DNA of 64,000 nt from NCBI GenBank assembly GCA_029582165.1, contig CM055876.1:34355317-34419316 (forward strand). Direction: 5' to 3'. The DNA is from Portulaca oleracea. Taxonomy: Eukaryota > Streptophyta > Magnoliopsida > Caryophyllales > Portulacaceae. Numbering within the stretch: the stretch's first letter is position 1; each line of letters begins with the position of its first letter. This document shows positions 33,498 to 51,595 of this stretch, one piece after another. The translations under genes and the position numbers were made by a program. The notes below the pieces were generated by a model. It had not been told where the DNA came from. It saw only the letters and a program-made list of their open reading frames with translations, and searched no databases.

Positions 33498-34762
33498 CTT
33501 TACTGACTTTTTCTTTCCAACTTCAACGAATCCACAATCCGGGCTAGGGTTTCAATTCAGGAGCAGAGATCGAATCTTTCTACAATCCCACAAGATCTGT
33601 ATTCCAAACAACACATACCAATCAAACCCATATTCCATCTCATCCAAAAAAATTTAGGGTTTCTCCCAGAAATCAACAAAACAGAAGGAAAAACAAACTA
33701 AATGCTGCAAACATCGACATTCGACATTCGACATTCAACACAAACAACAAACCATACCCAGAACAGAAAACAATCTTTCCTTCTCTTAAAAACAAGAATC
33801 AGAAGAAGAAATGATGGTTGAGACTGACCTGAGAAAATTGCTGCGAGGAGGATCTGGGGTAGGAGAAAAAACAGATAAATTTGGAAGGAATGAAGAATTT
33901 AAAAAAGGGGTATTAACTATTAATTGAACAGATCTAGGGTTTCTTCTTCTTCTTGATTCTTCTTCTTGTTCTTGGTCGCCCCCTTGTTATCTAATCTTAA
34001 TCCCTCTCCCTCTCTCTAAAGAAGGCGTTGTTGTTGTTGAGGGTTGTTCGTTCAATCTATCTATCTTGGTTTTTCTCTCTCTAATCTCTCTATCTATGAG
34101 AGTAGGCTTTGGTAAAAAATGGGGGAAATCAATTAAATTTGTGATTTTAATAGTTGAGTGATTAAAAAATAAAGAAATGGGAATGGAAATGGAAAAAAAA
34201 AGGAGAAAGAAAGAAAGAGAGAAGAAGGGAAGAAGAGGATAAGGTTAAGGAGGTTGACTGGACTGCGGTGGCCAGCTGGCAATGTTGAGTTGTTATTTCT
34301 CTGTTTGTTTCTGTCCACGCGCTTTTTTCTATGCTCTACTTTTACATACATTACTCCCCATGGACCCATGGATTTTAAATCATCCATATGTCTGATCTGA
34401 ATGTTTGAATTTGTCCGATTTTAAAAGTTTTAACTTTGTCAACTCCGATTTTGATATAGATTGAATTAATCGATTGTACCGACAAAATACTTCTTTTTTC
34501 TATTTTCATACCTGATTTTAACTCGAGTTTATCTTTGTTTAAATTGTCCAACCTGATTTAACTCAAAACAAATTGGGTTCGAATGTCGATTTTTCGACTG
34601 AATTTTGATATTGACCGAACATGAATTTTTGCCAACGCTACATCTTCCAATTTATAGAGCCTCAAAGAACGGAGACTAAAATTCGTTAAAAATTTAGAGT
34701 CGATTGCTCTCTAAATCTATCATTTCACCATGCAGTTGTCTTGCTAGGACTTCCTGTTCTTT
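33498..34762. other. TPS leader/promoter and dispersed repeat
   Basis: 33498-34110 is the probable transcribed leader of the TPS gene. It is CT-rich on the minus strand, with TTC/CTT runs on the plus strand at about 33940-33980. Dispersed-repeat sequence occupies about 34380-34660, ending TTTTTGCCAACGCTAC. No other gene seen. Confidence 0.45.
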
Positions 34763-35144
34763 CATGCAAGAATCACACACACAAGATACCGCCACACAAC
34801 TCACCACACTTTATTACAAATAATTATTTTTCTCTTTCCTCACTTTTCTCCTCTACTTTTTACATTCTCTCTCCTCACCTAATCCACATGCCAATCAAGT
34901 TTGTTAAAATCGGGATCCTAACTCGAAACTATGGGGAAATTAGGATCGAAAATTAGCCCATATAGGATCGTGGATCGTGTGTAAATTGTAGAATCGTAAC
35001 GAGAATTTTGGACCATAAAATCGTAGGATCGTAAATCAGAATCGAGTTTTTAATAACTATGTACCAATAACCTACCACAATTCCACCACACCCACCACAG
35101 TTCCACCACAACATACCACACCATACCGCAGAAAAGAACAGGCC
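34762..35144 (+). mobile_element. MITE of the CACCAC-rich family (copy 3) with nested insertion
   Basis: It matches 6036-6234 on either side of an insertion: TTTTTACATTCTCTCTCCTC on the left and ACCAATAACCTACCACAATT on the right. It ends GCAGAAAAGAACAGGCC. The insert is the element at 34896-35061. Confidence 0.65.
34896..35061 (-). mobile_element. hAT-like MITE, 166 bp, nested in another MITE
   Basis: The ends are CAAGTTTGTTAAAATCGGG and (reversed) CATAGTTATTAAAAACTCG, i.e. CA..GTT.TTAAAA inverted termini. The interior is rich in GATC/AATCG. The flanks are TGCCAAT (34889-34895) and TACCAAT (35062-35068), a 7-bp (one mismatch) target duplication. Copy 2 of the host MITE has the uninterrupted site ACATACCAATAACC, confirming insertion. 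A sister copy lies inverted at 35309-35475. Confidence 0.8.
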
Positions 35145-35308
35145 TGAGGAGGTCGGGTGGGGTCTAATAACCGTGGTAGGCTCGTGTCTCTGCCACCCTA
35201 TATTCCCATAATTTCCATGCACTCTATTTTCCCCTATACTACCATTTCCATCATTAGTTCTCTCTTAAACCTACAATCTTGGTTTAAATTGTACATATAT
35301 ATGCAAGC

Positions 35309-35475
35309 CATAGTTATTAAAATTCCGATTCTAGTATACGATCCTTTGTTTTATGATAAAAAAAATCTTTAACGCGATTCTATTATCTACATTCCGATCA
35401 ACGATCTTATATGGATTAGTTCCGATCCTACCTACCTCATGGATCCGAGTTAGGATCTCGATTCTAACAACCTTG
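35309..35475 (+). mobile_element. Second copy of the 166-bp hAT-like MITE, inverted
   Basis: It starts CATAGTTATTAAAATTCCG and ends TCTCGATTCTAACAACCTTG. At 167 bp, it aligns along its length with the reverse complement of 34896-35061 (shared ACGATCCT, TATATGG, CGAGTTAGGATC). The two form an inverted pair about 250 bp apart. Confidence 0.75.
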
Positions 35476-36177
35476 GTTGAAGCTCTAGTCTTTTATATGG
35501 TGGGCGGAGTGGAGACGCTAGAACTTAAATTTTTATTTAATTGTTATATATATTTATCTTTTTAATGTTCGTCAGAAAATTCAACAAAAATCAATTATAA
35601 AATATTTTAAGAGGTTTAAATATATGAACACTTAATGTCAGTTAAGGTAAAAATTATTTCACAAATATCGAGAATATAAATCTTATTACCACAAATATCA
35701 GGTAGGCTAAAGGATAATTTACTCTCTCTCTATATATAATATATGCTTCCTGAATTTGTTTTTCTTAATAATTGATTTTTATATTACTACTTGCAAATTG
35801 TTCAATAATTCTACTGCCACTGTTGGTGTCCTTTGGGGAGCACCAATTATTTATCAACTGAAAAATTTTGAGCAAAAATATATATTAAAGCTTATGAGCT
35901 TAGACTGAAACAATGCCCTATGTCCAGTGTATAAGAGAATTATACTCAAGGTTGAAGAATATGCCACATTTGGATAACTTTTACAAAATGGCTAATACTC
36001 ATTGGCTTCTTAACTGAAAAGAAACACAACAACCCAATATACTTTGCTCTTAACCACTACTTTTTGGTACTACCATTGTACCTTTGTCATTATAAAAAGG
36101 TGGTAAAACACTAATCAATCACTAGTGTTTATTACTTAAATTTTACGAGGCAGTAGGACATTATTGTCAACAGTATG

Positions 36178-36380
36178 AGCATGTTCTTTGGATAGGTTTG
36201 ATATAATTCTCCCAATTTATTTTAACTTATCATAATTTATTCTAATTTATCAAAATTTATCCAAACCTAACACAATTCCCCAAAAAAAATCATAACTTAT
36301 CATAACTTATCCCAACTTATCCTAACTTATCTTAACTTATCCATCCAAACCTAAAAATACCCTAACCAAAGAACAAGGCC
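36178..36380. mobile_element. MITE of the GTTCTTTGG family
   Basis: Ends ATGTTCTTTGGATAGG and (reversed) AGGCCTTGTTCTTTGG are inverted repeats. The interior contains TTATCCAAACCTAACACAAT and CCCCAAAAAAAATCATAAC, as in 3800-4419, and tandem CATAACTTATC/CCTAACTTATC units. No coding capacity. Confidence 0.65.
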
Positions 36381-36776
36381 TATATTTAAAGGAAATGTTT
36401 TATCTTAATTATAATCATTAATATGAGAGAGAACATAATTCAGCCTATATGTACCTGTGAAAAACGTGTTTAACATTTATTTACATTTTCTGTAACTGAT
36501 TCATCTTTGACCAAATTGTAGAAGTACTTAAAAATAATTAACTAATAGCCTAATAGGAACAGAAATAATTTTCACATTTTTGCATTTTCAACAGTACATT
36601 TAAGTAAATGCTTGAATTTCTCTATGAAGTTAAATATCCAAAAATAATTTTCACATTTTCAACTCTGATTATAATTAATTAATATAAACAAAATAGCTCG
36701 CAAATTTGCATTATATCTCCTCTAAAACAAATCACAATTTGTCTATATTTCAAATGATATATATTTTTTTTTATAA

Positions 36777-36834
<58 letters not shown>
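36777..36834. repeat. (AT)n microsatellite
   Basis: About 28 consecutive TA/AT dinucleotides. Likely highly variable between individuals and able to form a cruciform. Confidence 0.95.
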
Positions 36835-36835
<1 letters not shown>

Positions 36836-37582
36836 AGTAAGTTAGTCCGCCTGCTGAACCCCTTATAAAAAAAATTTACATCCATTGATAAACATTGATA
36901 AGTCGGTTTATTAACTGACCTGTATATTTGAGACATTATTATGGAACATTAGAATAGATTCTTTTGCATCTCATAACAAGTTTACCAAACCTACATTTTT
37001 CAACAATTACACAAAGTTAGCTATCAACAATGACTTGCAACATGGCCTTTCCACAGAAAGGATGGTTAAATAGATCCCCAGTAGTTTTTGTCTGTCCATA
37101 GTTGTCACATTAACCAAAACATGGCGGTGCCGACTGAATCACAATATACAATCCTCTACTTCTAACTCGCAATTGGAACCCCAGAATCACAAAAAACGAA
37201 TTCAAACACTGCCATTCAAAATAGCCCCCGGACTGGAAAAATAATGGATGAATCGTCTCCTGCTACCAAATACCACAGGAATACGTAACGCAATCTCGTA
37301 TGTATGAATGAAAGAATGAGGCTATTGTCTGTCTATTCAGCCCACGTCGCCTCGTCTCACGGTGCAATGTAGGCATCAAGGCTCCATCTTCAACTTCAGT
37401 GCATTTATACACTATGTATTATGCGATGCATTTCGACTAGTCTTTTTATCCCCTGTAAACCCACCAAAAAAAGGCCTTTTTGTTCAAAATTTTGGTAAAC
37501 CCCCAATTGTATCATTGATTGTGAACAAAAAGCTGCAAATAAAAGAGGTCGAGAAAAGACGCAAGGATTACATATAGGGCCT

Positions 37583-44961
<7,379 letters not shown>

Positions 44962-45699
44962 CTCGATGGATCCCAAATCAGCGCCCAGGGATTCGAACTT
45001 CCTAACCCTAATTCCCGATTCCAATCGGGGCTAACTTGCGAATCCCAGTTTCTTCGATTCAGATGCTGTGTTTCACCTGCAATTGCATCGGATTGTCATC
45101 AAATAGCGGATTAAGCTGTGCATAGAGAAGATTAGATTGCAAGAAGTTGGAATCTATGGATGAATCTATTGAGCTTTGCTATTCAGCAGTCGGTGATTTT
45201 GTATCAACTAAGAAATGATGCTGCGCTTTTCTTTCTGTTCGTCCCGGAATTCGAACTCATTTCATTGATAAATGCATTCAACTCTTTTTATTTTTTAAAA
45301 AAAAAAGAAGAAAAAATTGATTTGAGTGAGATGATAATAAATTGAATTTCGAAAAAAAAAAAAAAAGAATTACATGGTAACAATCTAAGTTATGGACGGT
45401 TGGACGATAATAATTTAAATTTTAAAATCGTACCACAGTAATATGAATAAATGGTTTATTATATTCTTAAAGTACGTCGTCGAGTTGCCTAAAAGCAACT
45501 CGAGGGTTTCCTACATCATGTTGGAGGGATGGTAGTTTTTCTAGGTAACATCTATACAACTATATTGTACCAATCTCAAATTTTAACATGTTGAACCGTA
45601 GTACTCCAAATTATCATTTATTAGATCGCTTTTATTTGAAAAACGAGAAATTTTGTTGTTTTCAATAATGAAAGCTTTAATAGTATTGCAATTCTTTTA
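44962..45699. other. Promoter/leader of the GTG1 gene
   Basis: The leader and promoter run upstream from 44962. A-rich runs lie at 45295-45366. No gene seen. Confidence 0.4.
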
Positions 45700-46830
45700 T
45701 GAGTCAAGCATACATCTGTGGAATGGAGGATCGGACGCGAACTCTCTTCTTCATTCATTTACTCCTCCCCACAATAATAAAGTTTAACTTAGATGGTTTC
45801 AAGGCAGCTAATGGTACACCTCGAGGTATACTAGTACATATCATCAGGGTGACTTGCTTTAGGCATCTACCTTTGTTCTTGGAGAGGTTTTGGTGCTAAT
45901 GGCTAAGACTACTGCAATGAGGAACGATATCCGTAATGTTGTGATGGTGGGGTTCCGCTATAACTATTTTGAAGAGGATCTCGATGACTTGGTTCTTCTC
46001 AATGTGGTAAGAGGCTCCTAAAATACTCCCTCGGAGATTTATATGTTATTTTAGGATAGGGATGGCAAGCAGTGGGCAAGATTTGGGCATGTTCTACTTA
46101 GATCCAGTTCCTTTTTGTATTTTTCAGATTGGACCTAGATCCTTACTCAGATCATCCGAGTCTTTTTTGTGAAAAACCTAACTCAAGATCTTTAGGTCCA
46201 ACATATCCATATGTGCTTAGCGGGTTCAAGTCACATACGATCTCAAAAGTATTTAAAAAAACGAATAGACTATTACAAAATAACAAATTCGTAATTTGAG
46301 TAACGTTGACAAACTTCGTGAGAGGAATAGAGATGTTGTTGACGAGGAGAGGGATACTACAAGCACCGAAAAAATAGGGTTTTAGTCTTTTAGGTAGAAA
46401 ATTGTGATAATTTTTAATATATACATATATTAGATGTATAAACATATCTAGGTAAGGATTTGGGTCTTAGCTTTTGGACGCAAACCCATATCAATTTTCC
46501 AAATTTTAGACTTAGATTCTACCTAGATCCACTAGATCTAAAACATTTGGACCTAGATCTACAAATAGCTTTTGGTATGCTGATCTAGGTTAGGTCTAGG
46601 ACCCACTGTCATTCCTAGTTTACGATATTAGTATTTCGATTGCTTCTTGTAAGTTGATATAGGCCCCTCATATCTTCAGATAAGGAAACCGGGCGGTTGA
46701 TTGGTTATCCAAACATGGTCATTCCATTCTGTCATATGGTCGAGTAGTCATACTAGAGAGTTTTCTAGTATGTTATCAGATGATACTTTAGGCAAATTTC
46801 TTGAGAAAAGGGATGTCTATGTTATATGTT
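45700..46830 (+). pseudogene. LINE RNase H domain remnant, split by a hAT-like element
   Basis: 45779-46020 reads IIKFNLDGFKAANGTPRGIL, degenerate but close to the start of the RNase H domain of plant LINEs (family pattern: KLNxDGxxxGNPG). After the insertion, 46660-46790 reads GNRAVDWLSKHGHSILSYG, preceded by PHIFR and a stop. This matches the family's domain end HxYREGNxxADWLAxHG. Frames are broken and no reverse transcriptase is left. It is a relic in the + orientation. Confidence 0.6.
46054..46618. mobile_element. hAT-like element ('TAGGGATGGCAA' type), ~565 bp
   Basis: The left end is TAGGGATGGCAAGCAGTGGG and the right end, reversed, is CTAGGAATGACAGTGGGTCC. TAGGGATGGCAA termini are common in plant hAT-type non-autonomous elements. 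The interior repeats 'CCTAGATC/GGACCTAGATC' phrases. It sits between the two halves of the RNase H remnant. Possible flanking copies TTTAGGATA and TTTACGATA are not firm. Confidence 0.55.
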
Positions 46831-47318
46831 TCTTAACTTTTCCTATTGCTTTTGCAACTAATCTATGATGAAATTTCTCCACATAAATGATATGCTGTGT
46901 TAAAATCAAAAATCAAGGCACTCATTGTTGGTATTTAGGATAAGCATTAGGTAGGGAATAAGTTGCTTTTATCAAGGTTCATATTCAGCCAAAAACTTCC
47001 ACAAAGATTGTATTTTAGTAGGGTTTAAAAACCCAATACAAAAGATGACTTGAACTCATCATATATCAGCAAAAGCAAAGCAATAATGTCTCAGTTGTTC
47101 TCAAACAACTCAAGGAAGAAAACTAGCAGAAAATACAACTTCTTTTCGCCCAACACCATCTCAAGATACAACACTCTCTATTCGATCCTCAGACTCGATC
47201 GAATTAGATCCCTGTCAGCCAATGATCATCTTCAGATTTCGGTACAACAACAATGCATGAGGAGGATACATAAACCCATTCATTCCTTCAAGATACACTC
47301 TTTATTTACGCGGGTGAA
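46831..47318. other. Intergenic and GRF 3' UTR
   Basis: No gene is seen. The stretch next to 47319 is the likely 3' UTR of the GRF gene. Confidence 0.45.
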
Positions 47319-48056
47319 TCATCGAAATCCTTCGTTATGCGTAGGCTTGAAGAAATTGTTGCTCTCTTCAATGTTCTGAAGCAAAACCCAACACAAGTTC
47401 AGAAAATGGCAAACACTGTCAAATACGAAAACTTTTTGTCGTTAACAAATGTTTCATCACCTTGAGCTGGGTTATGGAGAAAGAACCCTGATTGACCTTT
47501 TCATCCCCCAAACCGGACCATATGTCTTTCGAATTTGTGGTCTCGAAGAAAGGCCGAAGAGATTGGTTGCTGCCGCTGCTGCTGTCTTGTTTCCCGGGTT
47601 GTGACAGACCGAATTCGCAGTTGAGAAAAGAGCGCTCCGAGTACTCGGGTTGCACCATTGAGATGTCAGCTGGTTTGGACGAGGAGTACGAAGACACCTG
47701 GGTTGTTGATTCAAAGGGCCATGCGTTGCCTACAGAGTACATATTTGAACCCCGGCTGCCACCTGAGGATTCAGAGAACAGACTGCTGCGTTCTCCAGCT
47801 TCAGGTTTACGTCCTTGGAGATACCTGCATTTTTATCATTGGCAATTAGTGATTTTGTAAGACAAATAAATGTCCATTGCCTGAAATAACTGGTTCGAAT
47901 ATAGTGACTTGGTTCGATGAAATTAAGCAAGTTACTTTGGTTTTATGTGAGGGATTTGGTTCCATGAAATTAAGCAAGTTACTTCGGTTTTTTGCTCACA
48001 TCTATTCAGTAAGTGTCCTTCGTTCACCTCAACTGGGACAAACTAGTAACACTCAT

Positions 48057-48090
<34 letters not shown>

Positions 48091-49867
48091 ATAGAGAAGG
48101 TCATCCAGAGCAAACCTAGAAAAGCAGAGTACCTGGAGTAGTCCTTGCTAGGGATGGCATAGGGAATAGAGTCCAACTGAAGTTCAGTTCGATCGGTTCC
48201 ACTTCCAGAACCAAAAGCAGAGCTTAGTGGAAGGTTCTGGTAACTTCCACCGCCTCTACCAAGCCCAACACTGTTGCCAACACCCAAAGCAGAAGCAGCA
48301 GCGGAAGAGGAGGAGGAGAGTGAATGGGATTCCACAGGCTTTCTTGAACGACTGCGGCCACGGTGCATGTGGCGCTCGCAGTACTTGGAGTCCGGGTGTG
48401 CTTCTTTCGAACACCGCCATTTCTTGCCATCGGTTCTCCTGCATCTACCCGGCTCCGGATCCACCTTCTTCCCAAACATCGAAGGGTATCCCACTGCCAA
48501 CCATATAGTTAGTATACACCACCTTCATCATTTGTATACATATACTAACAACCGAAACCAAGCAAGAGGCCATCAAAAAAACCCAAAGAAACCAAAAACC
48601 AAAGCCAATACTCCAAAATCCCACCTAGTCGGGTATGGAAGGGGTTAGATGTAGCAGTCTTACCCCTAAATTTTGCAATTTAGAGAGACTGATTCCAGTT
48701 GACCCAAGATTTAGAAATCAAAGACCTAAACTCACCTAATATAATCTAGTTATCAAACCAGAGAGGAGCAAGACCCTCTTATGGCTCACACAAACGGAGC
48801 ATCAAACTGATCAAAAACCCATCGTTATCATTCATACAAATTAGAAAATGCCTAATACAATTATGTGCAACAAACATCCTACAAAGAACATAATCAAACA
48901 GCAGATAGAGACTATCAGCAAAATCTAATCCAGTTACATTTGCCAAGGTGGAACAAGACCTTCTAATGATTCACTCAAATGGGACTTCAACCCCATCGAA
49001 AAAAAATCTCACCTTTATCATTCATACAAAGTACTAGAGAATCCCAAATAAACTCGTGCCCAACAAGCATCCTACAAAGAAGTTAATCAAACCACAGAAA
49101 GAGACTACCAACAAAATGTAATCCAGTCACATACACACAAGGAGTACCAAGACCCTCTAATGATTCACTCAAATGGAGCCTCAATCCTATCCAAAAAATA
49201 AAATAAAATAAAATCCAACTTTATCATACACACAAATTAGAGAATCCCAAGAACAATAATGGCCAACAAGCATCAGAATGATAAGTTAGGTTTATCTTTA
49301 CATAACCTTATGATACCTTATCTGATTCCCTAAAAACCACTCAAAACAAAGTCAAAATTTTATCCTTACCTTTCCTTTCTTTACCTTATCAAACCTAACT
49401 TGATCCTATCAACAAATTCTAATTACATCAATAGAAGACTGACAAAACAAAACCCTCATTTGATTGACCTCAGCTCAACAAACATCACACAGTACAAAAA
49501 AAACCTAATCAAAACCCAGAAAGAGGCAGCTAAAACAAAACCTAGTACAGAAAACCCATCAAAATCCCACCATTTTTCATCATACTCAACAGCAATTACA
49601 CATTCGCATCTATGATCTACTAGACTACTACTACTCAAACAAAATCCAACAAAAGGATAGTTTATACTCACAGGGAGAATGGTGGAAAAAGGGGGAAGAC
49701 AAGATGTGGAAGCTATTCTGAATAGGAAGAACAAGATCAGGAGGAATAGGAAGGCCAGCAATTAGGTATTTGTAGATCAGAGCTTGGTGCTCCAATTCCT
49801 GCCACTGCGACACCGTGAACGGAGAAGTCGCCGCCGCAACCGTGGTGGATCCCGACCCATGACTCAT
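47319..49867 (-). CDS. GRF: Growth-regulating factor (GRF) transcription factor
   Basis: Exons on the minus strand: 49672-49867, 48133-48493, 47461-47824 and probably 47319-47375, for 325 residues. The QLQ domain (about residues 16-50, [19 protein letters not shown]) binds GIF co-activators. The WRC domain (about 77-120, [19 protein letters not shown]) holds the zinc-binding C-x9-C-x10-C-x2-H set (C83, C93, C104, H107) and the basic nuclear-localising tail [10 protein letters not shown] Ser-rich linker leads to the conserved YLQG and [15 protein letters not shown], equivalent to the family's HFFDEW-type block. GRFs promote cell proliferation in leaves and other organs. A miR396 site lies at the end of the WRC-coding region. 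The last exon (ending KPTHNEGFR) is uncertain: without splicing the frame would end about 15 residues later. The start is the first ATG in frame; a GTG lies 11 codons upstream. Confidence 0.92.
48058..48091 (+). repeat. (CA)n(TA)n compound microsatellite in GRF intron 2
   Basis: About eleven CA units followed directly by about six TA units, some 45 bp downstream of the exon 2 splice donor on the gene's strand. Confidence 0.9.
48330..48350 (-). promoter_or_regulatory. miR396 target site in GRF mRNA
   Basis: The sense strand of the gene (minus) reads CGTTCAAGAAAGCCTGTGGA followed by A. This is the classic miR396 complementary site of GRF genes, with the extra base that bulges in the duplex. 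It encodes RSRKPVE at the end of the WRC domain. It implies post-transcriptional repression by miR396 in maturing tissue. Confidence 0.93.
48766..49262. repeat. Tandem array, three ~185 bp units, in GRF intron 1
   Basis: Units begin at about 48766, 48952 and 49137. Each has GAGCAAGACC/GAACAAGACC/GTACCAAGACC, then CTCTTATGGCTCACACAAA or CTAATGATTCACTCAAATGG, then TTTATCATTCATACAAA, CATCCTACAAAGAA and GAGACTA(T/C)CA. The third unit is truncated. There is no conserved open frame. Confidence 0.8.
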
Positions 49868-50784
49868 GTTGACCGTCGTTGACTGAATATCGCCGCCCAC
49901 CCAACCACCCCCCTTGCTGAACCAGGGTTCAAAGTTGTTGCATAACCACCGCTTGGTGTTGTGTTCCCTTTAGAACCAACAATGGTATCTCTTTAATAAG
50001 GAGGTCACATATCACAGATATCGCAATCTCGTAGATTTTACTCTCCCTTGTGCTTTATCTCTACTTTTTACTAACTTGGGTTTTTTTGTTTTATTTTCCC
50101 CACCAAACTTGAGTTATCTTTTGAGATGATGGAATCTAATAATACGAATTTGTGGGTGACAGGCCCCGTATTTCAGGTTTGTTATATTTTAGGTTTGTTA
50201 TATTTTAGGTTCGAAAAATCGGGTTGATTTTGAGTCGGGCCATTTTTTGTCAAGATTAATGGTAACTTTTAACAAATTCAAATTAAAAAAATCCTTTGAT
50301 CTTTTCTACCGGGTCCATCTTTCCAACATGTTTTTATGGTAGGAAATTATCATGTTCGGCTCATCGAAAAGTTGATCTAACAGTTGAGCATGTGGATGTG
50401 GACATGATAAGTCATCATTTTTTTTGTAGCAAGTGCACATTTTTATCCTCCAAGTCAAGTTTTTGGTAAACATATGATATTTACCTACATTTAATAATTT
50501 ACTTACCTATGTGTCAAAAAAAAAATAATAATAATTTACTTACCTAACCTTACTTTTACCTTACCTAACCTTTTTGAGTATAGGGAAGAAGTAAGTAAGG
50601 CAAGGCACGACAGTGCAAGGCAATATTAGATCAATTAAGAATAATAGTAAAGGTAGTTAAATATCACATCATTTATTTTTTTTAATTTTAAACAAATTTT
50701 GTGGGTTGGATAAATAATTTTAAATATAAATTATCTAAAAATATAGTCTTATTCTTCCCGCTTTCTGTTTGTCGCCCTATAATC
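49868..50784. other. GRF leader/promoter and AT-rich intergenic
   Basis: Immediately upstream of the GRF start is GC-rich leader. Beyond about 49980 the DNA is AT-rich with TTACCT-type phrases. No gene seen. Confidence 0.4.
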
Positions 50785-51204
50785 TCACACGTCGCCCTTA
50801 ATTCACCATTTGGTTACCTATACTACCCCTGACCCTCTCCCCACCATCCCCTAACTCTCATTCAATCTCTACTCACTCTCTCTCTACTCACTCTCTATCT
50901 CTCTCTCTCTAACAACACTCACACTCCAAGTTTCACCACCACCACCACCTCCAACCGCCACTCGCCGATCACCGGAGACCGGAGCCGACGGCCGCAACAT
51001 TCCCCCATCGCCAGGAGCCGACGTCCGCCGGAGCCGATCCGTCCCCCTCCGGCCGACCACCATAAAGGTTAGTTTGAGTAATTTTTTTGTAAATTTATAG
51101 TTGATTTTGTTGTATGTTGTTTAGGTTTGTTTCAATGGATTAAATCTTAAAATTTGTAGTTGTTAATTGGGCATGGGGGGTTTTAATCGACCGAAAAACT
51201 TTGT

Positions 51205-51341
51205 AAAAATTTGCCCGGAAAATAGCCCTAGCCGCGCCCAGATCGCGGCTGAGACACGACCGAGACGCGCCCAGAACGTGGCCAGGTCGTGTCCCAGCCG
51301 CGATCTGGGCGCGGCTAGGGAAAATTTCCGGGCAAATTTTT
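51205..51341. repeat. Near-perfect hairpin, 57-bp arms, 23-base loop
   Basis: Arm 51205-51261 starts AAAAATTTGCCCGGAAAA and ends CTGAGACACGACC. Arm 51285-51341 is its reverse complement at 53 of 57 positions, with one G:T among the mismatches. The core CCTAGCCGCGCCCAGATCGC is perfectly paired. The arms are much more GC-rich than the surroundings. Confidence 0.9.
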
Positions 51342-51472
51342 GAAACAAGCGAAATTAAAAATGTGTTTGTTGGAGTAATTTGAACATAATTTTGTGTTTT
51401 TTTTATTGAAATTTTAATTCATTTGGTTAGAATGCGTTTACGATGTTTGTGGGTGTGGAAAATTTTAAAAAA

Positions 51473-51580
51473 AAACTCAATAATTTCGGATGTACTGTGC
51501 TAACGCTGCTGGCCATGATCGACGCGCCAGCAGCGTTCCGGGCGCGGCTGAGTCAATTCCGGAAATTATTGAGTTTTTTT
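51473..51580. repeat. Two-part hairpin with perfect 12-bp inner stem
   Basis: The outer stem pairs AAAAACTCAATAATTTC (from 51473) with GGAAATTATTGAGTTTTT (to about 51575). Inside, AACGCTGCTGGC (51502-51513) pairs perfectly with GCCAGCAGCGTT (51526-51537). Confidence 0.8.
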
Positions 51581-51595
51581 TAATTTTTTTTTATA

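Larger units (their letters stand above)
35476..37582. other. AT-rich intergenic region
   Basis: It holds the MITE at 36178-36380 and a long (AT)n tract at 36777-36834. The part nearest 37583 (about 37100-37582) is probably the 3' UTR of the GTG/COLD1 gene (-). No other gene seen. Confidence 0.45.
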
